A stretch of DNA of 16,182 nucleotides from an uncultured Roseburia sp. (GCA_900550935.1 URUD01000056.1:1-16182), one strand, 5' to 3'; positions 7,622-14,998 are shown, numbered from the stretch's first letter. A program made the numbers and translations. The notes: a model not told the origin generated them from the letters alone.

Positions 7622-7649
7622 GTGAGCTCCTCCCATCGCTTTTTATTTT

Positions 7650-8750
7650 CTATCGCTCATAAATACTGTCAAAAATGGCATCATCTGCAAAATGTTTTTC
7701 TCCCGCCGCTGCCCAGCCGCCAAAGTGGCTGATGTCGGTAAGGTTGATATCGGTAATGATCCATTTGTCATCCTCCGGTACTTCCGTGATGACATTGCTT
7801 TCATCCTCTGTGGCAAATTCCTGTAAGATATCTTCCCGATACGGTCTGAAATAATTCTGCGCCTCTAACCGCTGTGCCTCATCGGAATACAGATAACCCA
7901 GATACTCCTCTGCCACCTCGCTGCTTTCTCTGCGGTTGGCGACCTCATCCACCACCGCTACCGTCGGCTGACATAAAATAGAAACAGACGGCACTACGAT
8001 CTCGTATTCACCGGGTGTCTCTTTCATCGAAAGAAATGCTTCATTTTCCCATGCGATCAGCACATCGCCCTGTCCGTTTTCCGTAAATGTTGTGGTGGAA
8101 CCTCTCGCTCCGGAGTCTAATACCAGTACGTTATGATAGAGCTGTTTCATGTGTTGGGCGATCTCTTCTTCGCTCTCTCCCTGCTCTTCAAAGTAGTACC
8201 ATGCCGCCAGATAATTCCAGCGTGCACCACCTGACGTTTTCGGGTTCGGGGTAATGACTTCCACTCCATCCTTTAGCAGGTCATCCCAGTCTGTAATGTT
8301 TTTCGGATTTCCCTTCCGCACCAGAAAAACGATGGTGGAAGTATACGGAGAACTGTCTCCCTCGAACTGGTCCGTAAAATCCGGTTCGATCAGTCCGGCA
8401 TCCTGAATGGTTGTGATGTCTGCTTCGAGTGCCAGTGTTACCACATCCGCATCCAGTCCGTTTGCAACTTCCAGTGCCTGTTTGCCGGAACCTCCGTGGG
8501 ACTGGATCACTTCCACATCCTGCCCCTTTTCTTCCTTCCAGTGTGTGGCAAACAATTTGTTGTATGCTTCGTAAAATTCCCGGGTCGGGTCATAGGAGAC
8601 ATTTACGATCTCTACCGAAGCCGCATTGGGATCGACTTTATCGCCGCAGCCTGCAAATATTGCTCCTGCAAGTAATATTCCAAGCATACAGCCCATTCGT
8701 TTTATTCTTCGTACGGCTTTGTCGGTAAGATTTCTTTTCTCTGTTCTCAT
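7650..8750 (-). CDS. sbp: Sulfate-binding lipoprotein (ABC transporter solute-binding protein)
   Basis: Extracytoplasmic receptor that captures sulfate and delivers it to CysTW. The N-terminus has a basic stretch, a hydrophobic core and a lipobox-like FAGC with the acceptor cysteine at residue 35, so it is probably lipid-anchored, as expected in a Gram-positive cell. The mature part carries the Sbp hallmarks: NVSYDPTREFYEAYN near 51-65 and QSHGGSGKQA followed by ADVVTLALEADI. These motifs separate sulfate binders from molybdate or phosphate binders. Its 366 residues are slightly more than the enterobacterial Sbp/CysP proteins. GGAGGGAGGAAG just before the ATG is a strong ribosome site. As the first gene behind the promoter at 8807-8835 it defines the operon's 5' end. 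Confidence 0.94.
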   Translation of the reverse strand: MRTEKRNLTDKAVRRIKRMGCMLGILLAGAIFAGCGDKVDPNAASVEIVNVSYDPTREFYEAYNKLFATHWKEEKGQDVEVIQSHGGSGKQALEVANGLDADVVTLALEADITTIQDAGLIEPDFTDQFEGDSSPYTSTIVFLVRKGNPKNITDWDDLLKDGVEVITPNPKTSGGARWNYLAAWYYFEEQGESEEEIAQHMKQLYHNVLVLDSGARGSTTTFTENGQGDVLIAWENEAFLSMKETPGEYEIVVPSVSILCQPTVAVVDEVANRRESSEVAEEYLGYLYSDEAQRLEAQNYFRPYREDILQEFATEDESNVITEVPEDDKWIITDINLTDISHFGGWAAAGEKHFADDAIFDSIYER

Positions 8751-8785
8751 CGTCTTCCTCCCTCCCGTTTTCGCTATTTTATATT

Positions 8786-8793
8786 ATTCCTAT
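8786..8793. promoter_or_regulatory. Possible operator half-site in sulfate operon leader
   Basis: ATTCCTAT on the plus strand (ATAGGAAT on the minus) lies 7-14 bases downstream of the predicted start of the sulfate operon, a position suited to repression. It resembles my recollection of sites for Rrf2-family sulfur regulators such as CymR. An AATTGGAAAT segment upstream of the -35 (8841-8850) could be a second, weaker element. The resemblance is short and untested. Confidence 0.2.
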
Positions 8794-8806
8794 CAATTTA
8801 CTATGA

Positions 8807-8835
8807 AATATACATGAAGTGAGAAAAAGTGTCAA
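8807..8835 (-). promoter_or_regulatory. Sigma-A promoter of the sulfate operon
   Basis: Minus strand: TTGACA at 8830-8835, a 17-bp spacer, TATATT at 8807-8812; predicted start near 8800, leaving a leader of about 50 nt. The leader is too short for a T-box or SAM riboswitch and no such fold is visible. The -35 is only 22 bp beyond the U-tract end of the small-RNA terminator, so the operon is probably insulated from upstream transcription. Confidence 0.8.
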
Positions 8836-8857
8836 GAGGTAATTGGAAATTTTATGC

Positions 8858-8949
8858 AAAAAAAATAGAACCAAACGGTTCTATTTTTAGGAGAAGGTAT
8901 TTTTACTATGGGGTATAGCAAAAAATATATAATGTATTGGGGGGTTTTT
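8858..8949 (-). ncRNA. Candidate C-rich small regulatory RNA, complete right copy (about 92 nt)
   Basis: Predicted start near 8949, end in the U-tract at 8858-8865. The RNA begins AAAAA, then CCCCCC (8939-8944), an AU-rich stretch, a hairpin at 8900-8924 (UUUUU-G-CUAU paired with AUAG-U-AAAAA, one G-U pair) with loop ACCCC, an unpaired ACCUUCUCCU (about 8888-8898), and a 12-bp terminator hairpin. Three exposed C-rich segments, one complementary to AGGAGAAGG-type ribosome sites, are the layout of C-rich trans-acting sRNAs of Firmicutes such as RsaE, though I see no sequence homology to a named family. Near-perfect conservation with the left copy starts at the predicted transcription start. It lies between ftsH and the sulfate operon, co-directional with both. 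Expression is not shown. Confidence 0.7.
8861..8888 (-). terminator. Intrinsic terminator of right small RNA and possibly of the ftsH operon
   Basis: Perfect 12-bp inverted repeat: AAAAATAGAACC (8861-8872) and GGTTCTATTTTT (8877-8888) with a 4-base loop. On the minus strand it is followed by eight U (8858-8865 region, partly within the stem). No other convincing terminator lies after ftsH (9001-9079), so read-through from ftsH would also stop here. Confidence 0.85.
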
Positions 8950-9000
8950 ACAGATATTATAATAGCATGACCCTGCAAATAAGTCTGCACAAACCTCACA
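8884..9000 (-). repeat. 117-bp direct repeat, right copy
   Basis: Matches 1-117 at 106/117 positions. It contains the 5' two thirds of the predicted small RNA plus its promoter; similarity stops at 9000, just beyond the conserved TTGTGCA box. The rest of the gap to ftsH (9001-9079) holds no gene that I can support, only a weak GCATAA/TTATGC palindrome at 9073-9085 over the ftsH stop. Confidence 0.93.
8956..8984 (-). promoter_or_regulatory. Promoter of right small-RNA copy
   Basis: Minus strand TATAAT at 8956-8961, a 17-bp spacer, ACTTAT at 8979-8984. Spacing is identical to the left copy. The upstream TTGTGCA (8986-8992) is also shared. The -10 and the distal boxes are conserved while most mismatches fall in the spacer, which is the pattern expected of a selected promoter. 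Confidence 0.6.
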
Positions 9001-9079
9001 ATTTTTCATATAGGAATCTGTGCATTCTGTATAGTACCTTTTTCCCTACCCCCGATTTTGCAAAGTATTTTTGCATAAT

Positions 9080-10903
9080 TTATGCTTCAAATAATGCTTC
9101 GAACTCTTCCCGGCTGATTTTTTCCTTTTCCAGAAGGAGAGCTGCGCAGGCATCTAACACACCTCTGTTCTCCGCGATCATCTTCTTTGCTTTCGCATAG
9201 CAGTCATCAATGATGCTCTTGACCTCCTGATCAATGGCAGAAGCGACACCCTCACTGTAACCTCTGGTGTGTGCCAGATCTCTTCCGATAAATACCTCAT
9301 CATCATCATTATCATAACAGATCAGTCCGATGTTCTCTGACATACCATAGCGGGTCACCATATCTTTTGCCATCTTGGTTGCCTGCTTGATATCCTGGGA
9401 AGCTCCGGTCGTGATATCATCAAATACCAGTTCCTCTGCCACACGACCGCCAAGCGATACGATGATATCCTGGATCATCTTTCCTTTGGTATTGAACATC
9501 TCGTCTTTTTCCGGCAATGGCATCGTATAACCTGCTGCACCATTTCCGGTCGGGATGATCGATACGGAATATACCGGACCCACATCCGGCAACAAGTGGA
9601 ATAAGATCGCATGACCGGATTCGTGGAACGCTGTAATACGTTTCTCTTTCTCGGAAATCACACGGCTCTTCTTTTCCGCTCCAATGCCTACTTTTACAAA
9701 GGCTTTCTTGATGTCTTCCTGTGTCAGGAATGCCCGGTTTTCTTTTGCTGCTACAATGGCAGCCTCATTTAACAGGTTCTCTAAATCTGCTCCGGTAAAT
9801 CCGGCTGTTGTCTGTGCGATCTGCTTTAGATCCACATCATCGCCCAGTGGCTTATTTTTCACATGCACACGGAGGATTTCTTCTCTGCCGCCTACATCCG
9901 GACGTCCCACATAAACTTTACGGTCAAACCGGCCCGGACGCATGATCGCCGGATCTAAGATATCGACACGGTTGGTTGCCGCCATCACGATAATTCCCTC
10001 GTTGACTCCGAAACCATCCATCTCAACTAACATCTGGTTTAAGGTCTGCTCGCGCTCATCATGTCCGCCGCCCATACCGGTTCCACGACGTCTTGCGACC
10101 GCATCGATCTCATCGATAAATACGATACAAGGCGCATTTTTCTTTGCTTCTTCAAACAGATCTCTCACACGGGAAGCTCCGACACCGACAAACATCTCGA
10201 CGAAGTCAGAACCTGAAATACTAAAAAACGGTACTCCGGCTTCTCCCGCGATTGCTTTTGCCAGAAGTGTCTTACCGGTACCTGGAGGTCCTACCAGAAG
10301 GACTCCCTTTGGTATTCGTGCTCCAAGTTTTGTATATTTCTGCGGTGCACGCAAAAAGTCTACGATCTCTTCTAATTCTTCTTTTTCCTCTTTTAAGCCC
10401 GCTACATTGGCAAAGGTAACGCGCTTGGCAGGATCGTCCGGCATCATCTTGGCACGGCTCTTGCCGAAATTCATCATCTTGCTGTTGCCGCCCGCATTCG
10501 CTGCAGCCTGATTTGTCATGATCATAAAGAAAATGAACATTGCTGCAAAGATGATCAGATACGGAAGCAGTGTCAGAAGCCAGCTCTCTTCCGGCGGGTC
10601 CTGCACCGTATAATTTTTAATCCCCTGCTCACGCATATAGTTCTCGATCTCTGCTACATCAGATACAAGCAGAACCTTACTGGAACCATCGTTAAAGGTC
10701 AGTTGCACGCTTCCGGTCGGGACCTCTCTGTTTTGTACCACATGGATCTGTGCTACCGTTCCCGATTCCAGTGCTTCCTCAAACTGCTGTCTGGTGTATC
10801 CGTTGGTTACGGAAGTTCCATCCAGCCAATACCAGATTGCGATCACAGCAAGGATCAAGATCAGGTAAACTCCAAATCCCCTTAAATTACTTCTCTTATT
10901 CAA
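9080..10903 (-). CDS. ftsH: ATP-dependent zinc metalloprotease FtsH
   Basis: Membrane-anchored AAA+ protease that degrades misfolded membrane proteins and regulatory proteins. Domain order: membrane helix at about 11-28, an extracytoplasmic segment, second helix at about 109-130, Walker A GPPGTGKT at 205-212, pore FVG at 238-240, Walker B VFIDEIDA at about 261-268, the arginine-finger region ending MRPGRFDR at 321-328, the zinc site HESGH at 427-431, and the third zinc ligand Asp504 in TTGASQD. At 607 residues it is near the usual length. The start is TTG (10901-10903) with AAAGGAG about 9 bases upstream; no ATG is available near the N-terminus. It follows hpt by 18 bp, the normal Firmicutes order. 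Confidence 0.97.
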   Translation of the reverse strand: MNKRSNLRGFGVYLILILAVIAIWYWLDGTSVTNGYTRQQFEEALESGTVAQIHVVQNREVPTGSVQLTFNDGSSKVLLVSDVAEIENYMREQGIKNYTVQDPPEESWLLTLLPYLIIFAAMFIFFMIMTNQAAANAGGNSKMMNFGKSRAKMMPDDPAKRVTFANVAGLKEEKEELEEIVDFLRAPQKYTKLGARIPKGVLLVGPPGTGKTLLAKAIAGEAGVPFFSISGSDFVEMFVGVGASRVRDLFEEAKKNAPCIVFIDEIDAVARRRGTGMGGGHDEREQTLNQMLVEMDGFGVNEGIIVMAATNRVDILDPAIMRPGRFDRKVYVGRPDVGGREEILRVHVKNKPLGDDVDLKQIAQTTAGFTGADLENLLNEAAIVAAKENRAFLTQEDIKKAFVKVGIGAEKKSRVISEKEKRITAFHESGHAILFHLLPDVGPVYSVSIIPTGNGAAGYTMPLPEKDEMFNTKGKMIQDIIVSLGGRVAEELVFDDITTGASQDIKQATKMAKDMVTRYGMSENIGLICYDNDDDEVFIGRDLAHTRGYSEGVASAIDQEVKSIIDDCYAKAKKMIAENRGVLDACAALLLEKEKISREEFEALFEA

Positions 10904-10921
10904 TCTATCTCTCCTTTATAT

Positions 10922-11452
10922 TTAGTCCTCAGTCTCTACAAATCCAATATAAGGCAGATTTCTGTATCTCTGGTCATAATCCATACCATATCCTACAACG
11001 AACTCATCCGGGATCACAAATCCGACATAGTCTACCGGTACTTCTACAACACGACGATCCGGTTTGTCTAACAGAGTACATAATTTCAGACTCTTTGGCT
11101 TTCTTGTTTTTAAATTCTGCATCAGATAACTTAATGTTCTACCGGAATCGATGATATCCTCGATCACAAGTACATTCTTTCCCTCAATGCTTGTTGCAAG
11201 ATCCTGTACGATCTTAACGACACCGCTGGAAGAAGTTCCTGCACCATAGCTGGATACAGACATGAACTCTAATTCTACCGGTGAAGTGATCCGTTTTGCC
11301 AGCTCACAGGTAAAGAAGATGGAACCTTTTAAGATACAGATCAGACATACCGGTTCATCACCGTAGTCCGCACTGATCTGTTCCCCTAACTCTTTTACTC
11401 TTGCTGCCACTTCTTCCTCTGAAAAATGAACATTAATCTTCTTGATCTTCAT
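10922..11452 (-). CDS. hpt: Hypoxanthine phosphoribosyltransferase
   Basis: Purine-salvage enzyme that converts hypoxanthine (and usually guanine) with PRPP into IMP or GMP in the cytoplasm. The PRPP-binding signature VLVIEDIIDSGRTL is at residues 94-107 with the acidic pair E98-D99; LKGSIFF at 41-47 forms the early loop, and SYGAGTSSSG at 68-77 the flexible catalytic loop. The length of 176 residues is typical. The gene begins inside the end of tilS (20-bp overlap) with GGAGG 9 bases before the ATG. tilS-hpt-ftsH is a widely conserved order in Firmicutes. Confidence 0.97.
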   Translation of the reverse strand: MKIKKINVHFSEEEVAARVKELGEQISADYGDEPVCLICILKGSIFFTCELAKRITSPVELEFMSVSSYGAGTSSSGVVKIVQDLATSIEGKNVLVIEDIIDSGRTLSYLMQNLKTRKPKSLKLCTLLDKPDRRVVEVPVDYVGFVIPDEFVVGYGMDYDQRYRNLPYIGFVETED

Positions 11453-12899
11453 AATAATTTCCTCCGACTACCTGTACTTCTAATATTCGTTTCGTATGCT
11501 CATCTATTTTATAGCATGTACTGATACGCCCACCAATGACCCAAATGATATGTGACTCTTCTGCAAGAAGCCACATTGCCTCCCGCTCTTTTTGCGGGAT
11601 CTTCTCATTTATAAAATATTCTTTTAATTTTTTCTTATGCCCCTGGGAATCTACGGTTAAGTAATCCCCCTCTTTGCGCCTTCGTATCCGCAAAACACCT
11701 CTTATCTTATCATAGTTGAAGCATTTCGTATACTTTTTTTTATGAATTTGCCCAACTTTTCCCATACCTTCCCTGATTTGAAATGTAACAGATCCATCTT
11801 CCAATTCCAGACGTAATACTTCGCCCTGCTCTAATCGTCTTTTTTCTTCTTCTCCTAAAATATATCCTTCCTCTTCTAGCTTTGACTCTTCCCCAGTTTT
11901 CCGTTGTTTTGCAAGCCAAACGCCTTCATAGTCCCGGTATGCCACCACCGAATAGGGCAGGTTTAATTTTCGCCCCACCTGACTGCCAAACAGTCCCTGC
12001 ACCGCATCAATATGAACAGCTCCAATATCCTTACTGCTGCCGGAAGCTTCTGCAAGTACATCACAGACCAGTTCTGAACGGATCAGCTCCGGGAGTTTTT
12101 CCCACTCCTCTTTTTTTATGAGGATCCCATCCTCCGTCGCAAGACAGCACTGCTTTCCTGCCTTTTTTACTTCCACCGCAAGATACTCCGACACCTGCCG
12201 CAACCGTGCTGCACTCTGATTGATATGTGCCACCGCAGCCGTATTGATCTGCTGCAACGCTGGCAGTATGTCATGCCGGATCCGGTTTCTGCTGTATTCC
12301 GTATCAGAATTCGTCTCGTCCGTCCTGTAATCCTGTCCTATTTTACCAAGGTATTCCTCGATCTGGCTCCGGCCCACCACAAGCAATGGCCGGATGATCT
12401 GTGCTCTCTTCCCAAAATCCCGTTTCGGCTGCATTCCACTTAATCCATCCAGTCCGCTTCCCCGGACCATCTGAAACAAAAATGTCTCGGCGTTGTCATC
12501 CGCATGATGTGCCAGCGCAACTTTTACAGTCCCTTTTGCACTGCCATGGCGCAGCACTTCTTTCTGATAGCAGTCGTAGCGCAAGATCCGCGCTGCCTCT
12601 TCCAGCCCAATGCCCTTTTTCCTTGCATACTCCGGCACATCCACCTCATAGATCTGAAGCGGTATCTGATATGCCACACAGAGATCTGCCACAAACTGTG
12701 CATCTGCCCTGCTTGCTTCCCCACGGATCCCATGCTCCACATGGACTGCGCCAAGCGAAAACTGCAGTGTCTGCTGTAACTCCAACAGGATCCTCAACAG
12801 GCAGACTGAATCCGCGCCACCGGAAACGCCAACGATCACCGTATCACCCTCGCAGATCAGTGCTTCTTTTTTTATCCATTCCGTTACTTGCTTTATCAT
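11433..12899 (-). CDS. tilS: tRNA(Ile) lysidine synthetase
   Basis: Essential enzyme that converts cytidine 34 of the CAU-anticodon tRNA-Ile into lysidine, so that the tRNA reads AUA. The ATP pyrophosphatase PP-loop SGGADS is at residues 26-31, followed by ALAHHADDNAETFLFQMVRGSGLDGLSGM, written here only as the motif around HHADDNAETF (about 129-138). The C-terminal domain near 404-470 is of the TilS type (RRRKEGDYL, KKLKEYFI, IGGRIS). At 488 residues it is the long bacterial form. Its ATG immediately follows the spoIIE stop (TAG-ATG) with GGGAG 7 bases upstream, so it is probably co-transcribed and coupled with spoIIE. Confidence 0.96.
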   Translation of the reverse strand: MIKQVTEWIKKEALICEGDTVIVGVSGGADSVCLLRILLELQQTLQFSLGAVHVEHGIRGEASRADAQFVADLCVAYQIPLQIYEVDVPEYARKKGIGLEEAARILRYDCYQKEVLRHGSAKGTVKVALAHHADDNAETFLFQMVRGSGLDGLSGMQPKRDFGKRAQIIRPLLVVGRSQIEEYLGKIGQDYRTDETNSDTEYSRNRIRHDILPALQQINTAAVAHINQSAARLRQVSEYLAVEVKKAGKQCCLATEDGILIKKEEWEKLPELIRSELVCDVLAEASGSSKDIGAVHIDAVQGLFGSQVGRKLNLPYSVVAYRDYEGVWLAKQRKTGEESKLEEEGYILGEEEKRRLEQGEVLRLELEDGSVTFQIREGMGKVGQIHKKKYTKCFNYDKIRGVLRIRRRKEGDYLTVDSQGHKKKLKEYFINEKIPQKEREAMWLLAEESHIIWVIGGRISTCYKIDEHTKRILEVQVVGGNYYEDQED

Positions 12900-14747
12900 C
12901 TATTTCTCCCAAATGCAGGCAGCAAGAACTGTCATATCATCCGCCGCTTTCCCTCCGGTAAACAACATGACACGTTCCATAATCCGTTTCGCCAAAATCC
13001 CCGGATTGTTGGTCTCGATGCTCTCGATCATCTCCTGCATTGTTTCTTCTGGTTTTGGAACATGTAGATATTCTAACACACCATCTGTTACCATGACAAC
13101 AAAATCGCCATTTTGCAGTTTCCGCTGCTGCTTTTCGATCTCAAACTGTGTCTGCGCTCCCACCGGAAGACTGGACGACGCGATACATTCCACCTCATTG
13201 CCATGACGGATAAATGCTGCTGCGGCACCTATTTTATAAAAATCTGCCACTCCGGTATAGAGATTAACCTTGCACAGATCAACAGTCGAATACAGATCAT
13301 TATCCCCCCGCATTACCATGGCAGAATTCATCATGCGGATTGCCGTCTCCACCGAAAACCCTGCCTCTAAGAAACGTTCCAGCAGATCGAGCACCATCTC
13401 GCTCTCTTTACATGCCATACTGCCAGAGCCCATGCCGTCCGAAAGTCCGAGCAACAGTTCTCCACGATCCATCTCCAAAAAGGAAAAGTTATCCCCGGAA
13501 ATCTGTGCGCCATCCTTTTTCATCCGTGCGATCCCCTGCACATTGCGGTATCTGGTGTCTTCATACAGCACATATTCCGTCACTTCTTTGGAAATAAAAC
13601 TCTTGGCATCTGCCGGAAGGCGCATCTTTTTATCCAGTGCCTTTGCCGCAGCACCAAGAAATGTTTTCATGGAAATGCAGCCTCCCATCCGGCTTCTAAG
13701 TGATACCTCCAGTTTCCATTTTCCATCTGTCATTTCAAACAAATGGATCGTTTCAACCACGATCCCACACTCTTTGGCGCGATACCTTACCTCTGCCAGG
13801 GTACTGCGCCATGCCGCATCCAAAAGCCGTTCTTCTTTTGCGCAGTCCTTCATAATATAAGCCATTGCATTTAATTGCTCTGCTATGACCTGACGGTTTT
13901 CCACCAGCCGGTTATACCATGCCCGGTTTAAGTCCACCCGCTCAAACACATGCACAGCTTCCTCGATCATATCCCTGCTTTTCGGGCAATACTGACTTAG
14001 TTTTTCTTCACTTTCCTTTGCCGGTACGCCCGCATGCCAGATAGATGAGATCATCTCGGACAAAATTCCATATAACGGAGTGGCATCCCGCTCCCAGCAC
14101 AGGGCACAGGACTCGCAGGAAGCACACACCCTTCCCGTCAGTTCGTTCTGGATCTTCCCCAGTTCATCCACGGTATACTGCTCCTTTTTCTGACTCATGG
14201 AATGAAAAATATGGGAAAGTCCCTGAAAGGACTCCGCATAATTCATCAGCTTCTCTTCCTTGCCATGTTCCTGCCTGCTCTCCGGTTCTGCTTCCTTGGG
14301 CTGATATTCCAAAATCCCATGCACCACGCGGTTTAATAAGACCACTGCTCCAAATATAAATACGGTTTCCAGAGCTATCATCGCCGGATCCGGCTGATTT
14401 TTCCATTCCAGTAATCCACCGCAAAACGATAAGATCAGTGTCGTCACCGCAGTCAGGATTCCTGCCAGCATAGCCGGACATCCTTCATTTGCCCATTCCA
14501 CCAGACGGATGGCGCCTGCTGAGATCAATAAGATCACACCGTATTTTACCGCTGCCGTAAGTGGCATGAAAAATATCATTCCTATGTACATAAATCCAAG
14601 CGGCACCCATGTATTCATATGTTCCAGATACATTGCTGCAAAATATGCGGGCACCAGCGGATAACATCCCATCATATTTGCCGCACAGACAAAACTTCCT
14701 GCCACTCCCAGTATCATCTCTCTTGCGTTTGTTTTCTTCCCATTCAT
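12900..14747 (-). CDS. spoIIE: Stage II sporulation protein E (PP2C-type phosphatase), short form
   Basis: Membrane serine phosphatase that dephosphorylates SpoIIAA and so activates sigma-F in the forespore. The N-terminal 145 residues hold about five or six hydrophobic segments; B. subtilis SpoIIE has ten in a protein of 827 residues, so this 615-residue form has a reduced membrane part. A central region contains C208, C211, C214, C217 (CASCESCALCW), as in other SpoIIE proteins. The C-terminal PP2C domain carries SGDN at 417-420, LSDGMGSG at 435-442, TDG at 554-556 and ADDMT at 602-606, giving the metal-binding aspartates. AAGGAG lies 7 bases before the ATG. It heads a spoIIE-tilS-hpt-ftsH block, as in many Firmicutes, and implies that the host can form spores. 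Confidence 0.95.
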   Translation of the reverse strand: MNGKKTNAREMILGVAGSFVCAANMMGCYPLVPAYFAAMYLEHMNTWVPLGFMYIGMIFFMPLTAAVKYGVILLISAGAIRLVEWANEGCPAMLAGILTAVTTLILSFCGGLLEWKNQPDPAMIALETVFIFGAVVLLNRVVHGILEYQPKEAEPESRQEHGKEEKLMNYAESFQGLSHIFHSMSQKKEQYTVDELGKIQNELTGRVCASCESCALCWERDATPLYGILSEMISSIWHAGVPAKESEEKLSQYCPKSRDMIEEAVHVFERVDLNRAWYNRLVENRQVIAEQLNAMAYIMKDCAKEERLLDAAWRSTLAEVRYRAKECGIVVETIHLFEMTDGKWKLEVSLRSRMGGCISMKTFLGAAAKALDKKMRLPADAKSFISKEVTEYVLYEDTRYRNVQGIARMKKDGAQISGDNFSFLEMDRGELLLGLSDGMGSGSMACKESEMVLDLLERFLEAGFSVETAIRMMNSAMVMRGDNDLYSTVDLCKVNLYTGVADFYKIGAAAAFIRHGNEVECIASSSLPVGAQTQFEIEKQQRKLQNGDFVVMVTDGVLEYLHVPKPEETMQEMIESIETNNPGILAKRIMERVMLFTGGKAADDMTVLAACIWEK

Positions 14748-14813
14748 ATCTCGTCTCCTTCTTTCCGTCCAAGTCTCTGTTTTTTACCTTCTGCTTTTGG
14801 ACAAGTGACACTC

Positions 14814-14846
14814 ATTATAGGAGCTGTGCAAAAAAATCTTTGTCAA
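14814..14846 (-). promoter_or_regulatory. spoIIE promoter with 21-bp spacing, probably Spo0A-dependent
   Basis: Minus strand: TTGACA at 14841-14846 and TATAAT at 14814-14819, both perfect hexamers but 21 bp apart. sigma-A promoters normally have 16-18 bp. The B. subtilis spoIIE and spoIIG promoters are known for 21-22 bp spacing and require Spo0A~P bound near the -35. The predicted start is near 14807. The plus-strand sequence over the -35 (TGTCAAA, 14841-14847) matches the 0A-box core TGTCGAA at 6 of 7 positions. Confidence 0.75.
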
Positions 14847-14861
14847 ACCGGCACCCGGTTT
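14845..14861. repeat. Inverted repeat between spoIIE -35 and the distal 0A box
   Basis: AAACCGG (14845-14851) and CCGGTTT (14855-14861) with a 3-base centre. It overlaps the edge of the -35 and is centred about 46 bases upstream of the predicted start. It could be an operator or a weak hairpin ending leftward transcripts from upstream; its following sequence lacks an immediate U-tract. Confidence 0.4.
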
Positions 14862-14871
14862 TCAAAAACTT

Positions 14872-14878
14872 TTCGCCA
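14872..14878 (-). promoter_or_regulatory. Spo0A box upstream of spoIIE
   Basis: TGGCGAA on the minus strand matches the 0A-box consensus TGNCGAA exactly, about 68 bases upstream of the predicted spoIIE start. A 7-mer match alone is weak, but its position beside a 21-bp-spaced spoIIE promoter makes it credible. Confidence 0.55.
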
Positions 14879-14998
14879 AAATTCCATTTTCTATGTCTTT
14901 TTGAAGGGGTTTTAATGCACTCATACTGTTTAGGGAATTCAGCCTGAAGGGGGGAACTAATCTTTTTCAATTATACTTTTGATATATTCTGATATTAG

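Noticed and set aside
8751..8800. SAM or T-box riboswitch ahead of the sulfate operon.
   Set aside because: The predicted leader is only about 50 nt and shows no suitable helices or terminator.
1..9000. Composite transposon flanked by repeats.
   Set aside because: No transposase, no terminal inverted repeats or target duplications, and the repeat has the structure of a promoter plus RNA gene.
9073..9085. GCATAA/TTATGC palindrome over the ftsH stop as a terminator.
   Set aside because: The stem is short and AT-rich and lacks a following U-tract; the hairpin at 8861-8888 is far better.
9942..10511. Long plus-strand open frame of 189 codons opposite ftsH, and similar frames opposite spoIIE and tilS.
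   Set aside because: These are antisense shadows of well-identified genes, with low-complexity composition and no ribosome sites of their own.
14863..14925. Minus-strand 20-codon frame starting MSALKPLQ upstream of spoIIE.
   Set aside because: No ribosome site before its ATG and it lies within the promoter/0A-box region.
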